The notes under the pieces are model-generated. The model searched no databases and was not told the DNA's origin. It worked only from the letters and a program-made list of their open reading frames with translations. This document shows, in pieces, positions 34,901-47,510 of a stretch of DNA of 64,000 nt (the first letter of the stretch is position 1; each line of letters starts with the position of its first letter). The stretch comes from Desmodus rotundus. Taxonomy: Eukaryota; Chordata; Mammalia; Chiroptera; Phyllostomidae. The stretch spans positions 100,448,294 through 100,512,293 of the forward strand of contig NC_071390.1 in assembly GCF_022682495.2 (NCBI RefSeq). The letters are read 5' to 3'. A program made the translations under genes and the position numbers.

Positions 34901-36245
34901 AAATCAGTACTACTATTTCTTTCAATTAAAAAAAAAAGTTGTTTTCTTGAGAGATTTTAAAAAATTATTTTCCCTTAAGTACTTATTAAAACAACAGTGG
35001 GTTATTTTTTCAAGCACTATTTTTGAAATAAGCTGATAACCTTCGATGAATGGAACTGTAAATAAACCGTGTGCTATTTTTCCTGCCCTTGGATTTAAGG
35101 TGAAAAAATAATTCATGACAAAATAAGGTCACTCATGGAGAAGAAAAAGATCAGTTAACCACTCCATAACTCTGATTCTCTTTGCTCACAGACAAAACCA
35201 TGAACTTTTCAAGGACAGCGGAGTCCTTCCCACCGGTTCTACAAAGAGTGTCACCTTCACTCCTTCACTGAGAGGGCCCCAGGGTGATGTCCTCCACTGA
35301 ACCTGGATGGGACGGTCATGGCAGCAGTACATGTAGCAAGTTGTTCTTAGACCCTCTGACTCCCAAGACCTATTTAGTGACAGCAACTCAGTAGAATGAG
35401 GGGAACCAGAGTAAGATAAATGTTTCAAAGGTTAAGTTTTTGGATGTAGTCAAGATTATTTTGGATTATCTGGAAATGACAGAGTATAGATCAGATTAGC
35501 CTTTCTGCCGCCCCTACCCAGGCTTTGGATGAAAAGCTCATCACATCGATGGTCCCATCCTCCTGTTTGAAACATTAGCGTGCTGATGTTGTCGGCTGTG
35601 GCCTCAAAGACTGCCTTACCCAAAATGCATTATACAGGGAGCCGATGTGGTGCTTCACATTGAACATTCCATTTCGTTCTAATAAAATATACTGCAGTAT
35701 CAGAAGCTTGATCCTAGATTGCTCACTGATGGAATAATAATGGGTATGCACTATGTGCCTACATAATGCATATTTAATTCAAACATGGCACGTGTGATGA
35801 GCCACAGCATTTTACTGTTTTTATACTTGACATACATTCTTAGTCGTTTTTATGCTTGACATACATTCTGTAATCTTCACAGAGCTACAGGTGGTGACCT
35901 TTTATGAAATGAAAGAGTTCATAGTGTCAGAGTTTGGAACCTGAGTTTTGTTTCCTGTTTTGCTGCCTCCCAGTCCTAATTGCCGTGGTTGCCACCACAG
36001 TTTGTTAAATGATTTGGTGTCTATTTGTTAGGGGAGTTTATTCCTTTTTCAGCCAATTAGTTAAGAGAGAAACTGGTCTTTGGAACAGGTTCTTTGTCAA
36101 ATGTTACTGATTTTTCTTATAGTTGCAATTTACATTTAAATACAGTTTACATTTCAGAGGGGAGAGAAGTCAAGGCTTCAAAAAAAGATCCCCAAGTGTT
36201 TTACTCACAAATTTGTTGGAGCAGACTTACTGCACGTATCACCTA
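34901..36245. other. Intergenic DNA between SGMS2 and CYP2U1, first part
   Basis: No gene was recognised. The stretch contains further AATAAA motifs (35061 and 35681) that could extend the SGMS2 transcript, and a short tandem duplication at 35817-35874. Confidence 0.5.
35817..35874 (+). repeat. Tandem duplication, two units of about 29 bp
   Basis: Two back-to-back units each begin GTTTTTAT and contain CTTGACATACATTCT. They differ by one internal substitution and at their last bases. No function is evident. Confidence 0.85.
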
Positions 36246-36472
36246 CAGTACAGGTGGCAAACACAAGGCCCGCAGCTGGCCCTCCACCTTGTTTTATCTC
36301 TACCCCCCCCACTCCCCTCGCACCTTGTTTCTGCCCCGCAGCAGCACTGAGCTCTCGCATAACTGTTAAGGAGTAGTTACATTTATACAGTCCTAAGATT
36401 ACATTCAGCGCTTTGAAGGCAACCTTGAGGCTGATGTGGCCCCCAGTGAAAATGAGTTTGATACCCTTGACT
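36246..36472 (+). mobile_element. Nonautonomous hAT-type DNA transposon
   Basis: The left end CAGGTGGCAAAC and the right end GTTTGATACCCTTG are imperfect inverted repeats. Interior text such as GGCCCTCCACCTTG and GATGTGGCCCCCAGTGAAAA belongs to a mammalian hAT-derived repeat family. The subfamily was not determined. Confidence 0.65.
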
Positions 36473-37214
36473 TACAGGACTATGCACTTCTAGCCTTACA
36501 CAGGTTAACACGGCGGACATAACCGCGCAGAAGGCTTTATGTCCAAACGACTCTCAGGACTTGTTCCCAAGGGAATGTGAAAAGGAAAGCTGTGAGGACC
36601 TTTCCAAGGACAGCACAGCTCTGAGGAAACAAGAGAATTGGAATCAGTCTAGTCCGGATGGCTTCTGGGCCCCCAGAGCACCAAAGTGAAGTCATGGTGT
36701 TTTGTCCTGGCAGAAACTGGTGAGATTTCTGTACTGAACACCTGGCCAAACCAATATCTGTGCTTGCCTCTGGCCAAGTTTCTGGGCACATAATACTTCA
36801 GGTCTTAGATCCAAGCACGGACGTCCTTTTCTTTCTAAGTTCCTTTAATAAGGTACTGATTTTGGGTAAAAAGAAAAGAAGCCACTACTTTCGAGAAGCT
36901 CCCATATATGAGGCATGGGTAATAGGTTTCCTCTCATCTAACACGCACAGCAGTCGTGCCCGGCGAGTCTTCTATGCTCCTTATATAGACGTGTTTTTAA
37001 AGCAAAGTGCACTGCTTAGAGTGCAACGTCTCAAGCTCTTTGGGTTTCGTGGTTCTTGATCTGTGAGTCCTACCTGTGAAAGGCACTTTTCCACTGCTTT
37101 GGGCCAGCAGTGCCCTCTGTCCTGGCCAGACTCCTCTCATCCCTGTCCTCTGCACTGCAGTGGTCAGTCCTGTCACATGATATGCTTCTCCACGCAGTAT
37201 ATCACCTGTCCCCC

Positions 37215-37410
37215 AAGGGGGTTACATAACCTGGTGGCCCCGTGCTCTCTGGGTTTGAATCTCAGTTCCTCCAGTACTGGTGGTTTGTGCAAGACCTTAA
37301 ACAAGTCGCCTGACCTTTCTGTGCCTCACCTTCTTAATCTGTAAGATGGAAATAATAATAGTCCATGTCCCATAGAGTTGTTGTTACAAGATCCGCATTC
37401 AATAAATGTT
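37215..37410 (+). mobile_element. MIR SINE
   Basis: The MIR order is clear: GGGTTTGAATCTCAGTTCC, then TTTCTGTGCCTCACCTTCTT, AATCTGTAAGATGGAAATAA, AGAGTTGTTGTTACAAGA and a closing CAATAAATGTTGG. It is one of the better preserved MIR copies here. Confidence 0.85.
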
Positions 37411-37494
37411 GGTCAAGTTCAGTGAACAAAGATTTAGGTACCATGGTTCTAGCACTGAAGATATTAATACATATCTAGACCTTGCCTGTCCTGA

Positions 37495-37740
37495 AAATTC
37501 AGCTGAAGTCTTAGCTCTTGCAAGCTTCACCTTCTTCTCCGAACTCCTTCCTAAAAGACACATAAAAGTTGCCAAAAGGTGAGATACAATTACTACTTTA
37601 AGATTTAAAAAAATATATCCTGTTTTATTACTAAATTAAAGTTCCTTAAGAGAAAGGACTGTCTTAATGTTCATTACAGTGTGTGATAAAGTTCTTATCA
37701 CACACAGGTTACTCATCAAACATTAATTGAATATTTTAAA
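37495..37740 (+). mobile_element. L2-like LINE fragment
   Basis: The motifs GCTGAAGTCTTAGCTCTTGC, TCTCCGAACTCCTTCCTAAA and TTCCTTAAGAGAAAGGACTG, and the closing CAAACATTAATTGAATA, follow the order of L2 3' ends at high divergence. Confidence 0.5.
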
Positions 37741-37924
37741 ATGTATGTTTTGATTATTAACAAAATTTATGAAGATTCAATGAAAAGGAAATCCCCCATC
37801 ATGCCACCAAATACTTTAAGCTAATTGAAGCACTTACCAAACCATTGTATGTTTGTAACTTGAACATGTTTCAGTAACAATCATAGACAATGTGTTTTGG
37901 CCACAAATGTGGATTGGAAAAGGC

Positions 37925-38110
37925 TGAAGTGGAAAATTCAAAGACTGTGGACTTGGCCCCCAGGTTTAATTGCCGAGGCAGTTGCTTCCCAGCCATCCAA
38001 GCTTAGGCAGATTACCTGCCTGCGTCATTCTGTCCCTCTAGTAAATGGGAGTGAAAAACCGGCTCCCAGTGTCACGTTGAAGATTAGAGATAATATGTAG
38101 GAGAGACCTA
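37925..38110 (+). mobile_element. MIR SINE, diverged
   Basis: The motifs GACTGTGGACTTGGCCCCCA, CATTCTGTCCCTCTAGTAAA and GTTGAAGATTAGAGATAAT fit a decayed MIR. Edges are uncertain. Confidence 0.5.
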
Positions 38111-38789
38111 GATACTACCTGACTCATATACTAAAGTCTAATAAGATTAATTGATGGGATTTCAAATGTTTTTCAAATTATAAGGAAATTGTAAGAATTT
38201 AAGGATTTTTAAATGAAGCATTTTTATTTAATACAAGATACAAGTATTTGTACTGCTGTACAAGTTTTTGGATATCAGTTGATAACGATGTCAAGGGTTT
38301 ATGTTTCCAAAGACCTCACTCTGCATACCGTCCCCACATTTTGTACACTAATAAAGTATCTGCATGGTTTTACTGTCTCTCTCCAGAAACATCCAGAAAA
38401 GTGAGTGATGAATTACTCATGTGGAAATATTTTTTCTACTAAAACAAGGACAATTCACTTAATGAAGTTAACCCTGGCCCTGTGGCCCATGACCATGGGA
38501 TTGAGCGTGATCATTTTGTCCCGGTCATTAGTAGCCATAGCTGGCCTATCACAGGGGGTAGTATGTCTGGTACAGTGTTGTGCTACCAAGAAAGTTACTA
38601 TATTTCACCAGTAACTACTCTAGTGACCTGACTTTTGAGTGACCTGCCTGTCTATCCCAGGGAACACCTGGGTTGGGCAAGCTCACAGGGGTGCTGAGAT
38701 TAAATATCAAAGAGAGTTGAGCTCAAAGCAGAAAAAGTTGTTAAAGTTTGTTTTGTTATATATCAGCCTTCCCAAGGGAAGTGATGAGA

Positions 38790-39190
38790 AACCTGCTGGA
38801 GAAATTTAAAATGATATTGTCCTAATAGGAAAACTCACAAATATATGGAAACTAACCATCACATTCATCTGGAGGGGAAAAAAGAGAAACCCTAAGGGAA
38901 ATGACTTCAGGAAAAAGAGCAAGCAAAATGTGGGGCAGGGTGAAAGCAGTACTGGCCTGGAAATTGTAACTGCGAGTGCGTGCATTACATAAGAAAGATG
39001 ACAGACACAGCACAGTGACCACCGGCGGGAAAGGGGCCTGGGTGGGGGTAGGACAGGGGAAAGGGGATAGAAACGGGGGTGGAAGGAGACTTGACCTGGG
39101 GAATGCAATATACAAATGATCTAGAACTGCACGCCTGAAACCTGTATAATTTTATTAACCAATGTCACCCCAATTAATTTAAAAATCAAA
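38790..39190 (+). mobile_element. L1 3' end, rearranged
   Basis: The left part resembles L1 ORF2 3' coding sequence. The right part closes with CACGCCTGAAACCTGTATAA and TTAACCAATGTCACCCCAAT, a typical L1 3' terminus. The open frames on the opposite strand are byproducts. Confidence 0.65.
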
Positions 39191-41475
39191 TACAATCATT
39201 TGTGTGAATCATTCTTAAAGAAGAAAGATCTCAAATCAGTAACCCAACAGCACATCTTAACTAGAAAAAGAAGAGCAAACTAAACTCAAAACTAGCAGAT
39301 GCAAGGAAATAAAGGTAAGAGTTGAGATAAATGAATAAACAACAGAAATCAATGAAAGATAAAGTTAAAAGGGTTAAAATTGCTAAAAGCAGTATTAGAA
39401 TGTGGATATCACTAATTTTATGGAAATAAAATCACTACTATGAATAATTGTATGCAAGCAAATGGAATACTTTACATGAAATGAACAAATTCTTAGAAAC
39501 ACAAAATAGTAATGAATGGTGAAATATAAAATCTGAATAAACCTATAGGACTAATGGGAGAATTGAATCAGTAATCAAAAACCTCCCAACAAAGAAAATG
39601 CTGCACTGGTAAGTTCTACCGAATATTTAAAGAAGAATCAACACCAGTCTTTCTCAGGTTCTTCCAGAAAACTGAAGAGAAGGGAACACTTGCTGACTCA
39701 TTTAAGAGGCCAGAATTACCCTGACACCAAAGCCAAACAACATGAAAAGGAAACTCAAGACCAATACCCCTTGTGAATATTGACACAAAAATCCCCTAAA
39801 CGATGTTGGAAAACCAAATTCAGCAGAGTATGAAAAGGGTTATGCACCATGACCAAGCGGGATTTATTCCTAGAATGCAAGGGTGGTTCAACATGTGAGA
39901 AGCAATCAGTATAACACACTGCATTAACAGAATGAATCACGGAAAAACATGATCGTGTTAAATGATGCGGAAGATGCATCTGACAAAATCCTACACCCTT
40001 TCGTGATAAAAATACTGAGCAAACTAGAAATAAGACCATAGATGAAAGACCCACAGCTAACATCACAGTCAATGCTTTAAGACCAGGAAGACAGCAGAAT
40101 GCAAGCCTTTGCCACTTGTGTTCAACATAGTATTAGAAGTTTTAGCCAGAAAAATTAAAAAAAGAAAGAAAAGGCATCCAAATTGGAAAGAAAGAAGTAA
40201 AATTAACTCTATTCACTGATGATATCATCTTATGGGTTTAAAAAAACCTAAAGATTTTATTTATTTTTAAAGAGAAGGGAAGATAGGGAGAAAGGGAGAG
40301 AAACATTGATTTGTGAGAGAAACATCAATCAATTGCCTCTCACACCCCCCCCCCCCCCCCCCAGGTAGGGAGAAGGCAGCAACCCAGGCATGGGCCCTGG
40401 CGGGGAATCAAACTGGTGACCTTTCACTTTGTGGGACTAAGTCCGGTGAACTGAGCCACACTTGTGAGGGCTAGACCTAAATTTAGAACTGAAAGCTAAA
40501 GAAGTCCCAGAAGGAAGCATAGGTGAAAATCTTCATTACATTGGTTAGGCAATAGTTTTTAGGTGTGGCATCAAAAGCATAAGCAACAAAATAAATAGAT
40601 ACATTGGACTTAAAAACCTTCGTGCATCAAAAGACAGTATCAATAGAGGGAAGAGACAATCCCCAAATGGGATGAAATATTTGCACATCGTGTATCTGGT
40701 AAGTGATCAGTATCCAGAATATATAAAGAACTCCTACAACTCAACAACAACAGCAAAAATAATTCCACTCAAAAATAAGCAAATGATTTGAATAAATATT
40801 TACCTAAAGAATATATATACAAATGGCCAATAAGTACATGAAAAGAGGCTCAGCATCATTAGTTATTAGAAAAATTTAAACAAGCCCGCAATAACATATA
40901 ACTTCACACTCATTAGGATGAATATTATAGGGAAAAAGGAACAACAGAAAGGAACAATTGGTGAGGATACAAAGAAATTACAACACTCGTCACTGCTGGT
41001 AGGAAGTGTAACGGTACAGCCACTGTGGACAACAGTCTGGTTATTCCTCCAAAGGTTGAACGTGGAGCTACTGTACAATTCAGCTGCTTAACCCCGGTAC
41101 CTGAAAGGACCGAGAGCAGGGACGCGGATCTTGTGCACCAGTGATTGCGGCAGCACCGTTCACGATCACCAACAGTGGAAACGGCTGATCATCGATGGGT
41201 GACTGGATAAACAAAATGTACTATATACACAGTGCAGTACTCTTCAGCCACAAAATGGAGTGAAATTCTGAAATAGGGTACCACACGAGTGACCCCCGAA
41301 AACATTATGCTTAGCAAAATAAGCCAAACACAAAAGGACGAATATTGTATGAGTCCACTTAAACACAACATTATGAACATATTTAATGCCACTGAGGTGC
41401 ACACTAAACATGGTTAAAATGGTAAATTTTGTGTTATGTAAATTTTACCACAATAAGTAAAGAAAACAAAGTAAC
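39191..41475 (+). mobile_element. Old L1 ORF2 and 3' UTR, interrupted by a SINE
   Basis: A long but decayed L1 in sense orientation. TCTATTCACTGATGATATCA encodes a reverse-transcriptase active-site remnant (FTDD in place of FADD). Downstream, CTACAACTCAACAACAACAG and TTATGTAAATTTTACCACAA mark the end of ORF2 and the 3' terminus. A Ves SINE is inserted at about 40250-40472. Many stops and indels are present, so no protein can be made. Confidence 0.85.
40250..40472 (-). mobile_element. Ves-type SINE nested in L1
   Basis: Reverse-oriented Ves sequence with its A-rich tail at the left and its head (AGCCCTCACAAGTGTGGCTC on the minus strand) at the right. ACCTAAA occurs on both sides (about 40247 and 40475), a plausible target-site duplication. 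A C-run of about 17 bases lies inside at about 40346. The insertion postdates the L1 it interrupts. Confidence 0.88.
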
Positions 41476-41609
41476 CACATTATTAACAGAGGATTTTGCT
41501 TATAAATTGTGACATACCTAGATGAATTTCCTAGTGGTCTTGGTTTCACCTCTATCCCTTTACCGTTAAAGTGATTCTATTGAAATATAAACCAGATGTT
41601 GGTATTCCT

Positions 41610-42125
41610 CCTCTAAAACCCTTCTGTGGCTCCTCATCTTAGAGTAAAAGTCATCGTCCTTCCAGTGCCCTGCAAGGCTACCTGTTGGATTTCATCTCTT
41701 TCCACCCTTCCCCTTGCCTTCTTCACTGTGGCCTTGTTCCTGGAAGACTCTCAGCATAATTCAACCTCAGGGCCTTTGCGATTGCTCCTTCCTGTCTGGA
41801 ATGCTCTTCCCCCAGGTATCTGCAAGCTCCCATCATGTGATCTGATACCTACTCAAAACCAAAGGTTCCCTGAAACCTGGTGTAAGAGTGCCACCCCTCC
41901 CCTCACATAAACAAGGACAGCAATCGCTACCATTTTCTTTACATGCCTATTCGCCCCACAGTACTTATCCCTGACACATTAGACACTTGTTCATCTTTTA
42001 TCTGTCTTTTCCCACTAGACAATAAGCTCCTTGAAGGGCAAGTACTTTGTTTTGTTCACATAGTATTCTCAGAGCCAAGAAAAATGCATGATATTTTTCA
42101 TTGATATTATTCATTCATTGAATGA
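41610..42125 (+). mobile_element. L2 LINE 3' end, well preserved
   Basis: The classic order is present: CAGGGCCTTTGCGATTGCTC, TGTCTGGAATGCTCTTCCCC, ACTAGACAATAAGCTCCTTG, AGGGCAAGTACTTTG and a closing ATTCATTCATTGAATGA. This is the most complete L2 3' end in the window. Confidence 0.85.
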
Positions 42126-42509
42126 GTCCCTTTAATGAAACACCAGACAGCTTAAACAAGATGAGGGAAGCAGATCAATGCTCAGTGACACTGCAGGATT
42201 CTCAAAAAATACCAGTAAATGGAAGGAGGTTAGTGAACCAAAGCGCAGTATGATGCCATTGGGGAGAGCAGGATGGGTGAGGGCGGAATCTACGTAAGAA
42301 TATGAGAAATCTGAGGGGATATATATCATGTTTTTAACACAGGTTACCTCTGAGGGGTAGAAAGGTGAAGTGCACGTATATTTGTGTGCATGTACATGTC
42401 TGTGTGTGCTTCGTTTTACTCAGTAATAGCCCTAGTACCAAAATTTTGTGTTTTAGTTTATTCTGCTGAAATTATCAAAATATCACGGTACTGTTCATAA
42501 TTGCAAAAA

Positions 42510-42550
42510 GAAAGAAAGAAAGAAGAAAACAGAAAAAGAAAAGAAAATAG
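42510..42550 (+). repeat. GAAA-rich simple repeat
   Basis: A purine run dominated by AAAGAAAG units, about 40 bp long. It may represent the degenerate tail of a neighbouring element. Confidence 0.7.
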
Positions 42551-42624
42551 CCTATGTGTCAACAGCAAGATATTGGTCAGATAAATTTTGAAATATTCCT
42601 AAACAATAGATTTTTTAAATCTCA

Positions 42625-42875
42625 GAGGTCAGCAAATAATAGCCTGAAGGCTAAATCTAGCTGCTGTGTTGTTTCATAAATAAAGTTTAATTGAAATACA
42701 GCCATGCCTATTTATTTACTTACTGTCTATGACCATGTCCCCACTCCCATGGCAGAATTGTATAGTTGCCACAGAGACCACACACCTGCAAAGCCTGTGG
42801 TATTTACTGTTTGGTCCTTTTCAAGACAATGTTGCCGAACCCCTGCACTAGAGTCTATGTTGTTGTCCATGATTT
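42625..42875 (+). mobile_element. Nonautonomous hAT (MER1-group) transposon
   Basis: The left end CAGAGGTCAGCAAA and the right end TTGCCGAACCCCTG form imperfect terminal inverted repeats. Between them AATAAAGTTTAATTGAAATA and GCCACAGAGACCACACACC match a common mammalian Charlie/MER1-type element. The exact subfamily needs a library search. Confidence 0.65.
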
Positions 42876-42879
42876 GTGC

Positions 42880-43936
42880 ACAACAACACAGAAAATGTTA
42901 ATTATGTATACTTATTCACATTTATTAAATATGTGAATATTGTAAATGGAAATACTTATAGAGTTTTAAAATACTGATATCTATATTTTTAAAAAGAGTG
43001 GAGCGATACATACAGAAATGTTACAAATTACCACCAAGGGGGGAAGCAATAGTGTCAACCTGTAGAGTTTAAGGCATTATTGGTGCCCCAATGATAATGA
43101 TTACAATCACAACTTGTATAATTGACCCTTAACTAAATGCTGTGCATTGGGCTAATCATTTTATCTAATCCTTGTGCTTGAGGTCAGTGCATTTACTATC
43201 CCAGCTTCAGGTAGAGTATCGGTCAGTCAGAGGGTACGTAAAGAACAGAAACATAAAGAAGTTACTCAAAGGAGTGTATGTGAAGCAAATCATAGGAACT
43301 TAACGGAAATGAAGGGGTTAATTTTTAAACCACTAGTGGTGCAACTAAAGAGCATAAATAGCACTTTTACCTTCTCTTTTCATTGGCAGGTTGCAAATTC
43401 TTCTTAAGCCTTAAGCCCTCTCTGTTCCTGCTCACTGACTCTGAATGGGTGTAGAGTGTGACATTTACCTCCCAGGGAATTACAGACCAGCTGGACCACT
43501 ATAGTTTTACAAATGGAGTAATTTAACAGCACTCTTGATAACAAAATAATGACTACTTTGATACTTTGGATATACTATTACCAACAATTCTGGCCAAAAT
43601 CCATGTACGGCAAGAAAGAATTTCAGTGGGAAAGTGAGTGATTTAAAACTGGTCTTAGGGATTTATTAAAAAATGATATTTTTCCTTAATGCTCTCCTTA
43701 GCTCCCTTCCCCTCTCTACCCACCCCAAAGATTTAGTATTCTCTTCTTTTACTGCTACTGATTATTATATTATTCCCCTATTTAAAATAGGAAGGATGGA
43801 GCAGAAAGTCCTCCCTTTTCTGTCAAAAAGTCCTGAATACAATTTGGGTAAATTCATCCCTAAGAGGCACTGGATGAGCTACGGCCCTTCGTGTTTAATG
43901 TAGTTTATCCATGGTACTATGAACCAAATAGCTTCC
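42880..43936. other. Intergenic DNA, little recognised
   Basis: No gene was seen. The text ATGCTGTGCATTGGGCTAAT near 43138 hints at a MIR or L2 remnant. The remainder is unassigned. Confidence 0.4.
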
Positions 43937-43968
43937 TGTATTAGTTTGCTAATGCTGCCATGACAACG

Positions 43969-46900
43969 TGAAATGTGGCACTCAGTGAGGTGTCCCCAAA
44001 GTCCCCACAGCCCGTGGTTGGGTGTTGGGGTGTAGGGGAAGAGATGATACAGCGTTTGTGGTACTTTGCGTAGCAAAAGACAAGATAATAGTTGTGCTAC
44101 TGCTCAGGGTGTAAGGCATGTATAACTGTGACATCCCTGCAAGCAGCAGGGAGGTGGCTGCCCCTGGGTCACTGAGTCACTCTTGCCCTGGCTAGAGAGG
44201 GCAGCCAAGTGAATGAAATGATAAGGGAAACTGGCAAATGTAGCTCATTGTGGGGGGATCACATAGGGGGTTACGTAGGAAGCTCTGGGTCAGGGCTAAA
44301 ACTAAGGATGGGCAGAGAGAGAGAAAGGCTGGTCCAACATGAGGGCTTAGAGAGTAGGGAGCAGCTGTGCTGGCCTGTAGTAAAAAAGGCAGTCATGTGA
44401 GGGAGTTCAGCAAGCTGCCGACAGTGAGATAGGAGCCGTGTGGGTGGGGTGAGTGTAGAGAAGAGCGAGCCGTGATGTAGCCACTAGGCAGTTTGTAGTT
44501 AGGATTCAGCTGTGCAGCCCGGTGTAGTGTGGGAGAGAACGGCATGCTGCTGCTCTGATCGTGCCTGCTACAGCTGACTTGTAAGCCATCCAGGCCCCTG
44601 ACCTGCTGCCTGGGAAACCCAGTCTCTTCTGGACTCTTGGGACTTGGAACACACGAGAGGCCACTCTCTTGGGACCTGTTCCTTTCCTGGACATTGCCAT
44701 GACCCAGTGTGATATGGCACATGTATTCCTGGACTATAACGTGGAGGCTGATGACCACGAGCCCCAGATTCTGAAGGAGAGAGCTGCTGTGACACTGTTC
44801 GCATAGCTGACTGTGGCACACACAGCATATGGGGAACCACTGGGCTTGGCTTTGGCTTTTAGCCTTTTGGGGAGCAAGGGAAGTGCTGGGTCTCAGGGAA
44901 GGACAGGGCTCCGAGCATAAGTGCTCTCAGCGCCCCCAAGGTTGGAATCTGGTAAATAAAAACCTGTTTCTCTCCACAGTAATTATTGGGTCATGCATCA
45001 AGGCACAACGTGGATGGGCCCCCGTTTGGTTACAGTTTTGGTGAGCCCAGATGGGACTAAAGGAACCTGTAGTCAAGTTCCAGCCACGTGGGGCAGGCAG
45101 ACCCCTGGAGAAGGGCTGTGGGGACTTCCCAGTCTCAAGAAACTGCCTTGCACCCCAGCTCAAGGCACCAGTCACCAGGAATGCCAGAATCGGGTAAGGA
45201 AACAGGTTTGGGGAGGAGGAAACCTCTAGGCTCTGTGAGCAGAACCCATGTGCATGTTGCAGTTCAGACACTGAGTCGCACGGCTGTGCTGCCATTTTGG
45301 GTAAATCACGTGAGTGCTGCACCATGGAGGATGAATCACATGGGCATGCCACCACCTTATAGGTGCTACATGGCTGCCCTGCCATCTTGGATGATGCAGC
45401 ACATGAGGGTACCTCCTCTGGGACCTGGGCAAAATGGTGGGCTAGGTGCAATCTTCAGGTTATGTGCTGCTTGGGCACTGCACCAGTAGGGTTCTCTGTG
45501 CAACTGGGTTCTGATAGGGACGTCTCTGGTCCTGAAGGCTGTGAGTTGGGTCCAAGGGTTCTGTTACCTTTATGCACGTGCTTGAAAAGCTAGGGAACTT
45601 TAGCTGCCAGATAACAAGTTTGAGTATGGTCCTTCCTAGTGTGGAAAAGAGTAAGGATTGAGAGTGGAGTATGGTTAAATCTGAAGGAGTATGGCATATA
45701 GAAAGCTTGTGAATGTTGCAGAACATCTGTGGAAAGTCATAAAGGCTATAAAAGGTTATGAAAGTTTTAAACTTGGAGGAAAGGAAGCCTCAGCTCTTAG
45801 GTGAGATTTCCCTAAGAAAAATTGAGATTTCCCAGGAAGACTGGGAAAACTTCTCACTATGTGGGAAAGTGAACAAGGGAAAGTGTAAGGCATGGAAATG
45901 TTATTTTAGTACTGAAAGTAAGAAGGTTTGCAAACACGTATAGAAGGTTGTGGAAGTTTGTGAAAGTTTTGGGAAGAAATTGTATGGTTTTAGCAATAGA
46001 AGGAATGAGGTACGGAGCTGCAATCTTGGTGGCTATTTGAAGGACAAGGACTTTCCTTTACACTTTGTGTTTTCCCCCCACTTGATCCCTCCAGAATTTG
46101 GCATTTGGAAGGAGTAAGTGATGATACAAGGTTTGTTTGCATAAAGCCAGTAAGACCTGCTGCTAATGGTGGTTTTGTCCACCAAGACTTTGACTGGAAT
46201 GTCACACCTGAAGGAGGCGTGCCTGAGCTCTGGACATCACCAGAAAGCCCTGAGGAACTGGGATTGACTTTCGAAGCCAGTGAAAGCCCACGAGACAAAG
46301 CCCGGTACCCTGACTGGTTGTGTGGTTCACGGCAGTCTTCCCAGGGAAGGAACAGTTTGCTTTCCCGAAAGATGGCAAGGAAGGAACCTAAGGCACAATG
46401 GAAAACCTCAAGGACTTGAGAGAAGCAGGTGGTACAGGCAAGGCCAGATGGCAGGTGTGTGGCTCAGACTCTGTGCCCCGAAGGGAGGGCTAAAGAGTCA
46501 ATCTAAGGGTTCCTTGCATAAGTTACAGCAGAGCAGACTTAGAGATCATATGTAATCAAGTGTTGCTTTTTGTGGTTATTCAAACAAACAGGCAAAATTA
46601 AAACTGCATTTAATGAAGTCCATTAATGACAATGAGGGTGATCTTGAGAAAAATTGTGATCCAAGGAAAAGCACAATGTTCCGTGGTGGACATTAGACTA
46701 GTGCAGCTACCTTTGAAGTTTGTTTTCATCTGGAAGTTCAAACTGGGTTTGTGGTATCACCAGAGATGCTCAATTTATAGGCAAGAAGAATATGTCAAGT
46801 TGGCACTGTTAAATGTCATGCCAGCAAAGGCCTTGCAACTGGATGTCTTCCCAAAAGACAGTCTTGCAGCCTCAGAGACTGGTTTGTGGGTTGTGTGAAT

Positions 46901-47510
46901 TATCATGTGTGTTCTTCCTTCTGTTCTATCCAGGTGTAAGCCTATGGTCTCATTACCTGAGTGACTGGTGGCAAGACAGTCCTCACTTAAGAAGCCCATC
47001 AGCATCATCACCTCCTGAGATTCAACAGTTTGGCTAAACTAAGTGGCTGGGTTGGTGAAGTATGGGGCGATCGGTGGGCTTCACTTTAAAACTGGTTTCA
47101 TTTTCCGCACTAATGGCTGGGACAGAAAGGGCTCAGAGGTCTAAAAGGGGGGAAATTCTGAAATATTCCCCTCAGCCCAAGCTAAGCATACATAGTAGGC
47201 AAAAGGGCCTTGGACAGGTGTGACATGCCTTGCATGCCTTCCCCTAAAGAAGTCGCTCTTTGGCTAATGTGGGATATTGAAGAATTGGCCTGTGCCTTTG
47301 TCACTTAGTCGTTAGGGTATTAATTTTGCCTTCTAACCCTCATGCCAAATCTGTTGCCCCCCAGAATATGACAAAGATGTCAGTTTGTGCAGCAGTGCCA
47401 GCCTTCAAGCACGCTGCTCCCCGGACAGCCAACTGACCTGCACTCCGCTGGGTCCTTCCTTGTGCGCGAAAGCCACCCTCCACTCTCCACCCCTCTCTGT
47501 TATGGGTCCC
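43969..47510 (+). mobile_element. LTR-retroelement-like insertion, family unresolved
   Basis: The segment starts TGAAATGTGG directly at the break in the MaLR LTR. A polyadenylation-like AATAAAAACCTG occurs near 44955, followed by a leader-like TTTTGGTGAGCCCAGATGGG near 45037. A polypurine tract (AAAAGGGGGGAAATTC) at 47143-47158 is followed by TGAAATATTCC at 47159. This layout resembles an endogenous retrovirus with leader and polypurine tract, but I could not show that two LTRs match. No intact gag, pol or env frame was recognised, and the interior is full of stops. Confidence 0.45.
45240..45445 (+). repeat. Diverged tandem repeat with GCCATNTTGG units
   Basis: Loose repeats combine a GCCATTTTGG-type motif, an AATCACATGGG-type motif and TGCTGCACCATGG-type text. 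YY1-like cores occur at 45291-45300, 45381-45390 and, reversed, 45431-45440. The units are too diverged for a clean period by eye. Confidence 0.5.

Noticed and set aside
44393..45489. Several open frames of 130-174 codons on both strands
   Set aside because: They lie in the retroelement-like insertion and its tandem array. None shows a recognisable retroviral or cellular domain, and they overlap each other on both strands.
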